Origin: an uncultured Tessaracoccus sp.
GTDB taxonomy: Bacteria > Actinomycetota > Actinomycetes > Propionibacteriales > Propionibacteriaceae
Reading direction: 5' to 3'
Assembly: GCF_943914565.1 (NCBI RefSeq)
Contig: NZ_CALUCN010000007.1
Coordinates: forward strand, 62,001-126,000
Length of the DNA stretch: 64,000 nucleotides
This document shows positions 52,217-60,595 of the stretch, one piece after another (position 1 is the stretch's first letter; the number at the start of each line of letters is the position of its first letter). Position numbers and translations under genes: made by a program. Under the pieces are notes generated by a model that was not told the DNA's origin, searched no databases, and saw nothing but the letters and a program-made list of their open reading frames with translations.

Positions 52217-53373
52217 AGGTCTCCCCCTTCGACGGCCTCGAGCTCGCGCTCGACGCGCTCGAGCATGCGCTCCTCGATGTCGCGGATGCCGAAGCGGCGG
52301 ATGATGTCCCAGAAGAATCCGTGGACGATGAGGCGCCTCGCCTCGCGCTCGGGCACGCCGCGGCTCATGAGGTAGAACAGCTGCTCGTCGTCGAAGCGTC
52401 CCGTGGTCGACGAGTGACCGGCGCCCTGGATGTCGCCGGTCTCGATCTCGAGGTTCGGCACGGAGTCGGCCTGGCAGCCCTCGGTGAGCAGCAGGTTCTT
52501 GTTGGACTCGTAGGTGTCGATGCCCAGGGCGTTCTTGCGGATCAGCACGTCGCCGATCCACACCGAGTTGGCCCCCTTGCCCTGCAGGGCCCCGCGGTAG
52601 TCGACGTTCGACGTCGTGCGCGGCTCGTTGTGGTCGACGAACAGCCGGTGCTGGATGTGCTGGCCGCCGTCGACGAAGTAGAGGCCGTAGCTCTCGAGCT
52701 CGCCGCCGGGGCCGGCGTAGCGCATGTTCTCCTGCAGGCGCACGATGTCGCCGCCGAGCGACGCGGTCACGGTCTTCACATGGGCGTCGCGGCCGACGAG
52801 GACCGAGCGCTGGCCGCCGTGCACGGCACCGGCGTCCCAGTCCTGCAGCGTCACGAGGTTCACCCGCGCGCAGTCGCCGATCACGACGTCGGTCTTCTCC
52901 GCGTAGGTCGCGGTGCCCTCGAAGCGGATCACGAGCGTCACCTGCGCGTTGTCACCGACGCGCACGACGAGGTGGTCGGCGGCGTCCGCGCCGTCGCCGG
53001 TGGCGACGAACGTGATCGGCTCGTCGAGCTCGAGGCCGGGCGCGACGTCGATCAGGGTACGGTGCGTCGTGTGCTCGGCGGCGAGCGCGGCCACGCGGTC
53101 GACGGGGGCCTCGGCCGAGAGGGTGTGCACCTCGTCGGGGGTGACCTCGCGGACCGTGACGCCGTCGGGGAGGCTCATCTGCCAGTCGAGGCCCCCGAAG
53201 GGCTCCTCGTGCCTGAGCAGCGTCTTCATTCGCTTCACGGGCGAGAAGCGCCAGATCTCCTCGCGTCCCGACGGGACCGGGTGGTCCGCGAGGTCCCACG
53301 ACGGGGTGGGGTGGAGGTGGGACTCGACGCGCTCGAGTGCGCCCGCGACCGCGGGCCGGGTGGTGGTGGTCAA
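52213..53373 (-). CDS. sufD: Fe-S cluster assembly protein SufD
   Basis: The protein is the beta-helix partner of SufB. It shows VDHNEPRTTSNVDYRGALQG, NLLLTEGCQADSVPNLEIE and the C-terminal HSSTTGRFDDEQLFYLMSRG. I prefer TTG 53373 (386 residues) because AGAAGGAA lies 7 nt upstream; an in-frame TTG at 53394 adds seven residues and has no site. It follows sufB by 34 bases. Confidence 0.94.
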   Translation of the reverse strand: MTTTTRPAVAGALERVESHLHPTPSWDLADHPVPSGREEIWRFSPVKRMKTLLRHEEPFGGLDWQMSLPDGVTVREVTPDEVHTLSAEAPVDRVAALAAEHTTHRTLIDVAPGLELDEPITFVATGDGADAADHLVVRVGDNAQVTLVIRFEGTATYAEKTDVVIGDCARVNLVTLQDWDAGAVHGGQRSVLVGRDAHVKTVTASLGGDIVRLQENMRYAGPGGELESYGLYFVDGGQHIQHRLFVDHNEPRTTSNVDYRGALQGKGANSVWIGDVLIRKNALGIDTYESNKNLLLTEGCQADSVPNLEIETGDIQGAGHSSTTGRFDDEQLFYLMSRGVPEREARRLIVHGFFWDIIRRFGIRDIEERMLERVERELEAVEGGDL

Positions 53374-53407
53374 TGCAGTTCCTTCTGTCGACAAGTTGCT
53401 CGAGCGG

Positions 53408-54850
53408 TCAGCCGACCGCGCCCTCCATCTGCAGCTCGATGAGCCGGTTGAGCTCGAGTGCGTACTCCATGGGCAGCTCGCGCGCGATGGGCTCGATGAA
53501 GCCGCGGACGATCATCGCGGTGGCCTCGGTCTCGCTCATGCCTCGGCTCATCAGGTAGAACAGTTGGTCCTCGGAGACCTTCGACACGGTGGCCTCGTGG
53601 GCCATCGAGACGTCCTCCTCGCGGATGTCCACGTAGGGGTAGGTGTCGGAGCGAGAGACGTCGTCGACGAGCAGCGCGTCACACATCACGCCCGACGAGG
53701 AGTGCGTGGCGCCGGGCTGGACCTGGACGAGGCCGCGGTAGGCCGCGCGACCGCCGCTGCGGGCGACGGACTTCGACACGATCGAACTCGACGTGTGGGG
53801 CGCGCAGTGCACCATCTTCGAGCCGGTGTCCTGGTGCTGCCCCTCACCGGCGAACGCGATCGAGAGCGTCTCGCCCTTGGCGTGCGGGCCCATGAGGTAC
53901 ACGGCCGGGTACTTCATCGTCACCTTGGAGCCGATGTTGCCGTCGACCCACTCCATCGTCGCGCCCTCCTCGCAGGTGGCGCGCTTGGTGACGAGGTTGT
54001 AGACGTTGTTCGACCAGTTCTGGATCGTCGTGTAGCGGCAGCGCGCGCCCTTCTTCACGATGATCTCGACGACGGCGGAGTGCAGCGAGTCCGACGAGTA
54101 GATCGGCGCGGTGCAGCCCTCGACGTAGTGGACGTAGGCGTCCTCGTCGACGATGATGAGCGTCCGCTCGAACTGGCCCATGTTCTCGGTGTTGATCCGG
54201 AAGTAGGCCTGCAGCGGGATCGTGACGTGGACGCCCTTCGGCACGTAGATGAACGAGCCGCCGGACCACACCGCCGAGTTGAGCGACGCGAACTTGTTGT
54301 CGCCGATCGGGATGACGGTGCCGAAGTGCTCCTTGAACAGCTCCTCGTGCTCCTTGAGCGCGGTGTCGGTGTCCAGGAAGATCACCCCCTGCCGCTCGAG
54401 CTCCTCGTTGATCTTGTGGTAGACCACTTCGGACTCGTACTGGGCGGCGACGCCGGCGACGAGGCGGGCCTTCTCCGCCTCGGGGATACCGAGCTTGTCG
54501 TAGGTGTTCTTGATGTCCTCCGGAAGGTCCTCCCAGGTCTGGGCCTGCTCCTCGGTGGAGCGGACGAAGTACTTGATGTTGTCGAAGTCGATGCCGCCCA
54601 GCTCGGCACCCCACTTCGGCATGGGCTTCTTGTCGAACAGCTTCAGCGACTTCAGGCGCAGGTCTCGCATCCACTGCGGCTCGGACTTCATGTCCGAGAT
54701 GTGGTTGACGACCTCCTCGTTCAGGCCGCGACGGGCGATCGATCCGGCCTCGTCGGAGTCGTGCCAACCCCACTGGTAGTTGCCGAGCGCCGCGAGGTGC
54801 TCGTCCTGGGTGGCACCGGTGCCCGGCGCCTGGCGTGCAGTCTGGGTCAT
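53408..54850 (-). CDS. sufB: Fe-S cluster assembly protein SufB
   Basis: The 480-residue scaffold subunit has the usual SufB blocks: GNYQWGWHDSDEAGS, FVRSTEEQAQTWEDLPEDI, GGSFIYVPKGVHV, CTAPIYSSDSLHSAVVE, CRYTTIQNWSNNVYNLVTKRA with the conserved Cys, and SSIVSKSVARSGGRAAYRG. ATG 54850 has AGGAGAAAG upstream. It is four bases after sufR. No intein is present, unlike in some mycobacteria. Confidence 0.96.
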   Translation of the reverse strand: MTQTARQAPGTGATQDEHLAALGNYQWGWHDSDEAGSIARRGLNEEVVNHISDMKSEPQWMRDLRLKSLKLFDKKPMPKWGAELGGIDFDNIKYFVRSTEEQAQTWEDLPEDIKNTYDKLGIPEAEKARLVAGVAAQYESEVVYHKINEELERQGVIFLDTDTALKEHEELFKEHFGTVIPIGDNKFASLNSAVWSGGSFIYVPKGVHVTIPLQAYFRINTENMGQFERTLIIVDEDAYVHYVEGCTAPIYSSDSLHSAVVEIIVKKGARCRYTTIQNWSNNVYNLVTKRATCEEGATMEWVDGNIGSKVTMKYPAVYLMGPHAKGETLSIAFAGEGQHQDTGSKMVHCAPHTSSSIVSKSVARSGGRAAYRGLVQVQPGATHSSSGVMCDALLVDDVSRSDTYPYVDIREEDVSMAHEATVSKVSEDQLFYLMSRGMSETEATAMIVRGFIEPIARELPMEYALELNRLIELQMEGAVG

Positions 54851-54854
54851 GGGT

Positions 54855-55499
54855 TCACTTTCTCCTGGGGATCTCGGGGGTCGGGAGCGGCGTCGGGACG
54901 TGCGTGGTGCACACCCCGTCACCGTGGGCGATGGTGGCGAGTCGTTGGACGTGGGTGCCCAGCAGCCGGCTGAACAGCTCGGTCTCGATCTCGCACAGGA
55001 TCGGGTACTGCGCCGCGACGTCGGCCACGGGGCAGTGGAACTGCAGGATCTGGTCGCCGGAGCGCACCGGCCGGACGCCGGGTGCGTAGTGGTCCTCGCC
55101 GAGCGCCTCGACGAGGAGGTCCACCGCGGGTACGTCCGGCTGGGCGGCGCGGGCCGCGTGGAAGCGGTCCTCGATCCCGGCCACGCGTTCGTGGGCGAGG
55201 CCCTCGAGCTGCGTCTCGCTGAGGCGTCGCAGCGCCAGCAGCGCGAGTTCGTCGTAGTGGTGCTGGAACTCGTCACGGGCCTTGTCCGTGAGGACGAACA
55301 CCTTCGACGGGCGACCGCGCCCGCGCGGCCCGAACACCCGCTCGTCGCGGGAGGACAGGAGCCCCTCCTCGACCAGGCTCCCCAGGTGCCGACGCACCGC
55401 GGCAGGGGTGAGGTCGAGCGCGACGGCGAGGGCCTTCGCCGTCTGTGGGCCGTTGTGAAGGATGAGGCGCATCACCCGATCCCTCGTGGGCTCGTCCAT
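54855..55499 (-). CDS. sufR: SufR-type transcriptional regulator of the SUF operon
   Basis: The 214-residue protein has an N-terminal winged helix-turn-helix (LALDLTPAAVRRHLGSLVEEGLL) and a C-terminal cluster-binding part with Cys in FHCPVADVA, YPILCEIE and GDGVCTTHV. This is the DeoR/ArsR-like SufR family, a [4Fe-4S] repressor of suf genes. ATG 55499 has a GGAGGTGAC site. First-gene position implies autoregulation. Confidence 0.93.
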   Translation of the reverse strand: MDEPTRDRVMRLILHNGPQTAKALAVALDLTPAAVRRHLGSLVEEGLLSSRDERVFGPRGRGRPSKVFVLTDKARDEFQHHYDELALLALRRLSETQLEGLAHERVAGIEDRFHAARAAQPDVPAVDLLVEALGEDHYAPGVRPVRSGDQILQFHCPVADVAAQYPILCEIETELFSRLLGTHVQRLATIAHGDGVCTTHVPTPLPTPEIPRRK

Positions 55500-55501
55500 G
55501 T

Positions 55502-55560
55502 CACCTCCAGCGATTAACCGAACACAATCCTTGCCAATTGCCGCCTGAAATTCAAGCTGG
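55502..55560 (-). promoter_or_regulatory. suf operon promoter/operator region
   Basis: The region before sufR is locally A/T-rich. On the minus strand it holds TTGAAT (55550-55555) and AAGGAT 17 nt on, a possible -35/-10 pair, a TTGGCA, and a palindrome TGAAATTCA at 55546-55554. Any of these could be a SufR operator. I cannot match a published consensus with certainty. Confidence 0.35.
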
Positions 55561-55592
55561 GGACCCGCGCCGGGCACGCTTCGCGTTCGCGG

Positions 55593-56654
55593 TCAGCGAT
55601 CAGCGCCGGGCGCCCGCCCTGGGCGTCCCGCCGACGGCCACAGCCGCTGTAGGAAGTCCGTCGCGGTGAGCACGCCGAGGATGCGCGGCGCCCCCTCGTC
55701 GGGCACGACGACGGCGAGCTGCTCGGACGCCGCCCGCATGCGTTCGAGCGCGGTGTGGAGCGTCGTCGAGGCGGGCAGGTGGAGTGCGTCGCGCGCCACC
55801 CGGGCGGCGGGCGTGTCGGGCGGGGCGACGAGCGTGTCACGCAGGTGCACGACGCCCAGCCGGGTGCGCGCGTCGGCGCCGGGGGCCGGGCGCAGGAGGA
55901 TACGGAAGTGGCCGGAGCGGTCGGCGGCACGCTGCACGGCCGCGACGGTCGCGTCGTGCGGGACCGCCGTCGGTGGCGTGGCGCGGCCGGCGACGAGCTC
56001 CCCCACCGTGTCGGAGCCGAAGCGGATGAGCGTCTGGATCTGGGAGGCCGCGTCGCGGTCGAGCGTGCCGGTGTGGGTGGAGTGCTCGACGAGGGCGCGC
56101 AGGGTCTCGGGGTCGTGGCCGCCGGCGGCTGCGCGGTCGACCGGTTCGACGCCTGTGCGCGCGACGAGTCGGTTGGCGACGCGGTTGATCCAGTTGAGCA
56201 GCGGGCGGAAGAGTTGGACCCACCCCGTCGCGGGCAGCGCGATCACCGTCGCGGCCCGCTCGGGGTTCGCGATCGCCCACGACTTCGGCGTCATCTCCCC
56301 GACGACGAGGTGCAGGAAGGTGACCACCACGAGCGCGAGCACGAACGCGGCCCCGTCCGCCACGACGGCGGGCAGGCCGAGCGTTGCCAGCAGCGGCTGG
56401 AGCGCGTGGTGCAGCGCGGGCTCGGTCACGGCGCCGAGCGCGAAGGTGCAGGCGGTGATGCCGAGCTGGGCCCCGGCGAGCATCACGGTGAGCTCGTTCT
56501 GGGCGCGGAGCGCGCTGCGCACGGCCACCGACTCGGGCGCGCGTTCCTCGAGCCGGTGCCCGCGCGCCGCCATGAGCGAGAACTCCACCACGACGAAGAA
56601 CGCCGAGAGCGCCAGGATCAGCACCGTGACGAGGAGGGTGAGGGTCCAAGGCAT
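55593..56654 (-). CDS. CNNM-domain/CBS protein (hemolysin C/CorC family), shorter paralogue
   Basis: The 353-residue protein has a CNNM transmembrane domain (ALSAFFVVVEFSLMAARGHRL, VVGEMTPKSWAIANPE) and a CBS pair. It lacks the C-terminal CorC_HlyC domain present in its neighbour. Such proteins are linked to divalent cation, often magnesium or cobalt, homeostasis. Its ATG shares a base with the stop of the longer paralogue (TGATG), so the two are likely a heteromeric pair. Confidence 0.9.
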   Translation of the reverse strand: MPWTLTLLVTVLILALSAFFVVVEFSLMAARGHRLEERAPESVAVRSALRAQNELTVMLAGAQLGITACTFALGAVTEPALHHALQPLLATLGLPAVVADGAAFVLALVVVTFLHLVVGEMTPKSWAIANPERAATVIALPATGWVQLFRPLLNWINRVANRLVARTGVEPVDRAAAGGHDPETLRALVEHSTHTGTLDRDAASQIQTLIRFGSDTVGELVAGRATPPTAVPHDATVAAVQRAADRSGHFRILLRPAPGADARTRLGVVHLRDTLVAPPDTPAARVARDALHLPASTTLHTALERMRAASEQLAVVVPDEGAPRILGVLTATDFLQRLWPSAGRPGRAPGADR

Positions 56655-58012
56655 CAGGGTTGCTCCTCCACGACCTCGACGCGGACCTGGCTGGGCACGT
56701 GCCGGTCGACCTGCTCGACCGTGAGCCGCAGCGTCCGGGTCGGGGGTTCCTCGTCGTCGAGCAGGTCCTCGGTGAGCGCGGGCAGCTCGATCGTGTGCAC
56801 GTCGCCCTCCTCGACGAAGCCGCCGGCGTGCGCGATGAGGAGGCCGGAGAGCGTCTCGTACTCCCCCTCCGGCAGGTCGAGCGCGATCGCGCGCTGCACC
56901 TCGTCGACGTGGACGTCGCCGTCGACGAGCCAGCGCCCGTCGGCGCCGCGGACGATCTCGTCGCGTTCGGGCTCGTCGTGCTCGTCGGCGAGGTCGCCCA
57001 GGATCTCCTCCGCGAGGTCCTCGACGGTGAGCAGGCCCGCGAAGCCACCGTACTCGTCGATGACGCAGGCGAGCCGTTCGCCGTGCTCGAGCAGCTGCCG
57101 GGTGGCCTCGGGCAGGGGCATGAGCTCCGGGAGGACGAGGGGCTCGCGCATGATCGTGGTGACGGGCTCGTCGTCCGCGGCCGCGGCGCGGAGGAGGTCG
57201 AGCATGTGCACGACGCCGATCGGCGTGTGTTCCTCGTCGATCACCGGGTAGCGGGTGTGCTGGGTGGACATGAGCGCGCGGACCTCACCCACCGTCGTGG
57301 CCGGGTGGACGACGTCGGAGCGCGAGCGCGGGATCATCGCGTGGCCCACGTGCTGGTCGGGGAAGTCGAGCACGCGGTCCAGGGCGAGGTACTGCGCGTC
57401 CGAGATCTCCCCGGACTCCCTCGACGACTCGAGGATGTGGCCCAGGTCCTCGGGCGTGGCCGAGTCATCGACGTCCTGCACCGGCTCGACGCCGATGAGC
57501 CGCAGCAAGGCGTTCGCGGCGAGGTCGAAGCCGCGGATCAGCCAGCCCATGAGCGTGAGGTAGACCCGCGTCGACCCGGCGAGCGCCAGCGCGGCGCGGG
57601 TGGGCGCGGCGATGGTCCAGTTCTTCGGGAAGAGCTCCCCGACGATCATCTGCACCACGGTGGAGATCGCGAGCGCGAGCACGGTGCCGACCGCGACGCT
57701 CACCCCCACCGGCACCCCCACACCGCCCAGGATGGTGCCGAGCGCGCCACCGACGAGGGGCTCGGCGACGTAGCCGATCAGCAGGCCGGTGACCGTGATG
57801 CCCAGCTGGGCCCCCGACAGCAGGAACGAGGTGCGGCTCGTGATGTCGAGCGCGCGCCGGGCGCGGGCGTCGCCGGCATCGGCGGCGGCGCGCAGCCGCG
57901 AACGGTCCACGGCCATGAAGGCGAACTCCTGCGCGACGAAGTAGCCGTTGGCCGCGATGATCGACGCGATCACGAGCAACCCGGCGAGCAGGGTGAGGAC
58001 GGCAGGCGTCAC
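56654..58012 (-). CDS. CNNM-domain/CBS/CorC protein, full-length paralogue
   Basis: The 452-residue protein has the CNNM membrane domain (NGYFVAQEFAFMAVDRSRL, IVGELFPKNWTIA), two CBS motifs (DVVHPATTVGEVRALM, PIGVVHMLDLLR), EYGGFAGLLTVEDLAEEILG and a CorC_HlyC C-terminal domain (EGEYETLSGLLI). GTG 58012 begins at the first helix; no strong ribosome binding site is visible. A TATACT box lies about 105 bases upstream. Confidence 0.9.
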   Translation of the reverse strand: MTPAVLTLLAGLLVIASIIAANGYFVAQEFAFMAVDRSRLRAAADAGDARARRALDITSRTSFLLSGAQLGITVTGLLIGYVAEPLVGGALGTILGGVGVPVGVSVAVGTVLALAISTVVQMIVGELFPKNWTIAAPTRAALALAGSTRVYLTLMGWLIRGFDLAANALLRLIGVEPVQDVDDSATPEDLGHILESSRESGEISDAQYLALDRVLDFPDQHVGHAMIPRSRSDVVHPATTVGEVRALMSTQHTRYPVIDEEHTPIGVVHMLDLLRAAAADDEPVTTIMREPLVLPELMPLPEATRQLLEHGERLACVIDEYGGFAGLLTVEDLAEEILGDLADEHDEPERDEIVRGADGRWLVDGDVHVDEVQRAIALDLPEGEYETLSGLLIAHAGGFVEEGDVHTIELPALTEDLLDDEEPPTRTLRLTVEQVDRHVPSQVRVEVVEEQP

Positions 58013-58117
58013 CGCGCACCGTCGAAGGAATGGCCAGGGGGTTCGGCGTCTTGGGGACGGTCGAGCTCCATGAGGGGGAACCACCTCGTTGCAGTCGTCG
58101 CGCGGGGAACGTCGTGC

Positions 58118-58123
58118 AGTATA
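58118..58123 (-). promoter_or_regulatory. Candidate -10 box (TATACT) for the CNNM pair
   Basis: TATACT on the minus strand is close to the consensus and stands out in GC-rich surroundings. It implies a leader of about 100 nt. No -35 is clear. The ABC exporter promoter lies 58 bases away in the opposite direction. Confidence 0.5.
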
Positions 58124-58180
58124 GCCAGCCCCGACGACGGCGCGGCCGCGCGCGGTTCGGTCAGGTGGGGCACGGTGGCC

Positions 58181-58186
58181 TACGCT
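58181..58186 (+). promoter_or_regulatory. Candidate leaderless -10 box (TACGCT) for the ABC exporter operon
   Basis: TACGCT ends 7 nt before the ATG at 58194, identical in hexamer and spacing to those at 3088 and 34031. Confidence 0.55.
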
Positions 58187-58193
58187 GGCAGGC

Positions 58194-58898
58194 ATGTCCA
58201 ACGCCCTGGTGGCCCGTGACGTGCGGCTGCGCTTCGGTGCCCGTCGCGCGCTCGACGGCCTCGACCTCACCGCCGACGCCGGCTCGGTCTGCGCGTTGCT
58301 GGGCCCCAACGGCGCGGGCAAGACGACGTTCATCCGCTGCTGCACGGCCCTGCTGCGCCCGGACTCGGGCACGATCTCGATCTGCGGTCACGCCCCCGGC
58401 ACCCCGGGCGCCCGGGCCGTCGTCGGGCTGATGCCGCAGCGCACCGGCGCGTGGGCGGCCGCGACGCCGGCGCGCCTGCTCACCTACCTCGCAGGCCTGT
58501 ACGCCGACCCCCAGCCCGTCGACGAGCTCATGGCCCTGCTGGGCATCCACGACTTCGCAGGCACCCAGTACCGACGGCTCTCCGGCGGGCAGCAGCAGGC
58601 CGTGAACCTCGCGGGCGCCCTCGTCGGCCGGCCCGCGCTCGTCTTCCTCGACGAGCCCACGGCCGGGCTCGACCCCCGCGCCCGGGCCACCACGTGGGCC
58701 CTCGTCCGCAGCGTGCGCGACGCCGGGGTCGCCGTCGTGCTCACCACCCACGACATGGCCGAGGCCGAGGCGCTGAGCGACCACGTGACGATCCTCCACC
58801 GGGGGCGCGTCCGCGCGACGGGCACCGTCGACGAGCTGCGCGCCACCCACGGCACGCTCGAGCGCGCCTTCCTCACCTCCACCGAGGCACCCGAATGA
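58194..58898 (+). CDS. ABC transporter ATP-binding protein
   Basis: The 234-residue ATPase has Walker A LLGPNGAGKTT, signature LSGGQQQAVNLAGAL and Walker B LVFLDEPTAGLDP. It belongs to the ABC-2 exporter class (multidrug or lipid type). Its stop overlaps the permease start as ATGA. In actinobacteria an ABC pair next to ctaA and not far from the suf genes is common, suggesting an envelope or haem-related role, but the substrate is unknown. Confidence 0.92.
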   Translation: MSNALVARDVRLRFGARRALDGLDLTADAGSVCALLGPNGAGKTTFIRCCTALLRPDSGTISICGHAPGTPGARAVVGLMPQRTGAWAAATPARLLTYLAGLYADPQPVDELMALLGIHDFAGTQYRRLSGGQQQAVNLAGALVGRPALVFLDEPTAGLDPRARATTWALVRSVRDAGVAVVLTTHDMAEAEALSDHVTILHRGRVRATGTVDELRATHGTLERAFLTSTEAPE

Positions 58899-59653
58899 CC
58901 CTGGACTTCACCCCCGCTCCGCACCCCGCCCCCCGCTCGCGCCAGGTCTGGCGCCACGCGCGCATGGAGGCAGGGCTCATCCTGCGCAACGGCGAACAGC
59001 TCCTGCTGGGGCTCGTCATCCCGCTGGGCATCCTCGTCGGCGGCTGGACGCTGCGCGACAAGGTGGGGATGCCGTTCGCCGCGCTCGCCCCGTCGGTGGT
59101 CGGCGTCGTCCTGTGGTCCTCCGGCCTCACGACGCTCGCGATCGCGACGGGGTTCGAGCGCCGCTACAACGTCCTCGAACGCCTCACCGCCACCCCGCTG
59201 GGCAAGGGCGGCGTCCTGCTCGGCAAGGGCCTGTCGATCGTGATGGTGACGCTGTGCGAGGTGCTCGTCGTCGCCGCCGTGGCGCTCGGCATGGGCTGGC
59301 GCCCGGCGCTCGCCGCGGCGCCCTGGCTCGTCGGCGTCGCGACGGCGGTCGTCGGCCTCGTCGCGTTCACCGCGCTGGGGCTCGCGATCGCCGGGTCGCT
59401 GCGCCCCGAGACGACCCTCGCGCTCGCGAACCTCCTGTTCCTCGTGGGCATGCCGCTGGGCCTCGTCGTGCCGGTCGCGGCGTTCCCCGGCTGGGCGCAG
59501 TGGATCGTCCAGCTGCTGCCGACCGCCGCGGTTGGCGAGGCGCTCCGCGCCGCCGGCGACGGCGTCGCCCGGCCCCTGCCCCTGCTCGTCGCCGCCTGCT
59601 GGGCGGTCGGCGCATCCGTGCTGGCCAGAAAGGTGTTCCAGTGGACCTCGTGA
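58895..59653 (+). CDS. ABC-2 type transporter permease
   Basis: The 252-residue protein has six predicted helices and the ABC-2 family region YNVLERLTATPLGKGGVLLGK, then LPTAAVGEALRAAGDG. It forms the exporter with the preceding ATPase (ATGA overlap). Its end overlaps the ctaA start by 13 bases. Confidence 0.9.
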   Translation: MTLDFTPAPHPAPRSRQVWRHARMEAGLILRNGEQLLLGLVIPLGILVGGWTLRDKVGMPFAALAPSVVGVVLWSSGLTTLAIATGFERRYNVLERLTATPLGKGGVLLGKGLSIVMVTLCEVLVVAAVALGMGWRPALAAAPWLVGVATAVVGLVAFTALGLAIAGSLRPETTLALANLLFLVGMPLGLVVPVAAFPGWAQWIVQLLPTAAVGEALRAAGDGVARPLPLLVAACWAVGASVLARKVFQWTS

Positions 59654-60525
59654 AGCTCGTCGACGGCAAGCAGACGATGCAGCGCTGGCTGTGGGTGTCG
59701 CTGCTGTGCAACATGGGCATCGTCGTCACCGGCGGCATCGTGCGGCTCACCGGCTCGGGGCTCGGCTGCCCCGACTGGCCGTACTGCAGCCCCGACCGGC
59801 TCGTCCCGCACGCCGAGCTCGGCATCCACGGCGTGATCGAGTTCGGCAACCGCACCCTCACCGGCGTGCTCTGCGTCGCGGCGCTGGGCGCGTTCCTCTC
59901 CGTGTGGCGCACCGTCGGCCGCCACACGACGCTGTGGTGGATCACGCTGGTGGTGGGGCTCGGCATCGTCGCCCAAGCCGTCGTCGGTGGCATCACGGTG
60001 TGGCTGGGCCTCCACCCGGCGATCGTGGCGTTCCACCTCACCGCGTCGGTGCCGCTCATCGTGCTGTGCGCGTGGGCGGTCCTCCTCGCGCGGGACCGCT
60101 CCCCCGTCCCGCTCGCACGCGGCCAGCACCTGCTCGTCGTGGCGACGTTCGTCGCGGCCATGGTCTCGGTCCTCACCGGCACGCTCACCACGGGTGCCGG
60201 CCCGCACGCCGGGGACGCGTCCTCGCCGCGCAACGGCCTCGACATCGAGACGGTGGCGCGTGTCCACGCGCTCACGGCGTGGTGCGTGGCGATCCTCGCG
60301 GTGGCGTGCCTCGTGATGTTCCGCCGCGCGCACCACAAGACGATGGTGCGGGTGAGCAGCCTGTTCCTCGCCACCGTCGTGCTGCAGGGCGTGATCGGCT
60401 ACGTCCAGTACGTCCTGGGCATCCCCGCGACGGTGGTGTGGGCCCACATGCTGGGCCTCACCCTGCTCACGTGTGCTGCCGCCTGGCTGCTCGTCGCCGC
60501 GCCGCCCGAGCCACGTCGGGGCTGA
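59641..60525 (+). CDS. ctaA: Haem A synthase (COX15/CtaA)
   Basis: The enzyme oxidises haem O to haem A for cytochrome aa3 oxidase. The 294-residue protein has eight helices and family motifs GGIVRLTGSGLGCPDWPYC, HGVIEFGNRTLTG, AFHLTASVPL, SVLTGTLTTGAGPHAGD and WAHMLGL, with conserved His haem ligands. I use GTG 59641, which has AAAGG 8 nt upstream; GTG 59650, overlapping the permease stop, is an alternative. Confidence 0.94.
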   Translation: MDLVKLVDGKQTMQRWLWVSLLCNMGIVVTGGIVRLTGSGLGCPDWPYCSPDRLVPHAELGIHGVIEFGNRTLTGVLCVAALGAFLSVWRTVGRHTTLWWITLVVGLGIVAQAVVGGITVWLGLHPAIVAFHLTASVPLIVLCAWAVLLARDRSPVPLARGQHLLVVATFVAAMVSVLTGTLTTGAGPHAGDASSPRNGLDIETVARVHALTAWCVAILAVACLVMFRRAHHKTMVRVSSLFLATVVLQGVIGYVQYVLGIPATVVWAHMLGLTLLTCAAAWLLVAAPPEPRRG

Positions 60526-60561
60526 CCGGACGCAGCCCGCACGCAGAGTGGATGGGGACCC

Positions 60562-60567
60562 TAGAGT
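60562..60567 (+). promoter_or_regulatory. Candidate -10 box (TAGAGT) for the M3 peptidase gene
   Basis: TAGAGT lies 28 nt before the ATG at 60596, giving a short leader with GAGAGG as ribosome binding site. Confidence 0.4.
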
Positions 60568-60595
60568 GGAGCCCGCACCCGACGAGAGGACCACC

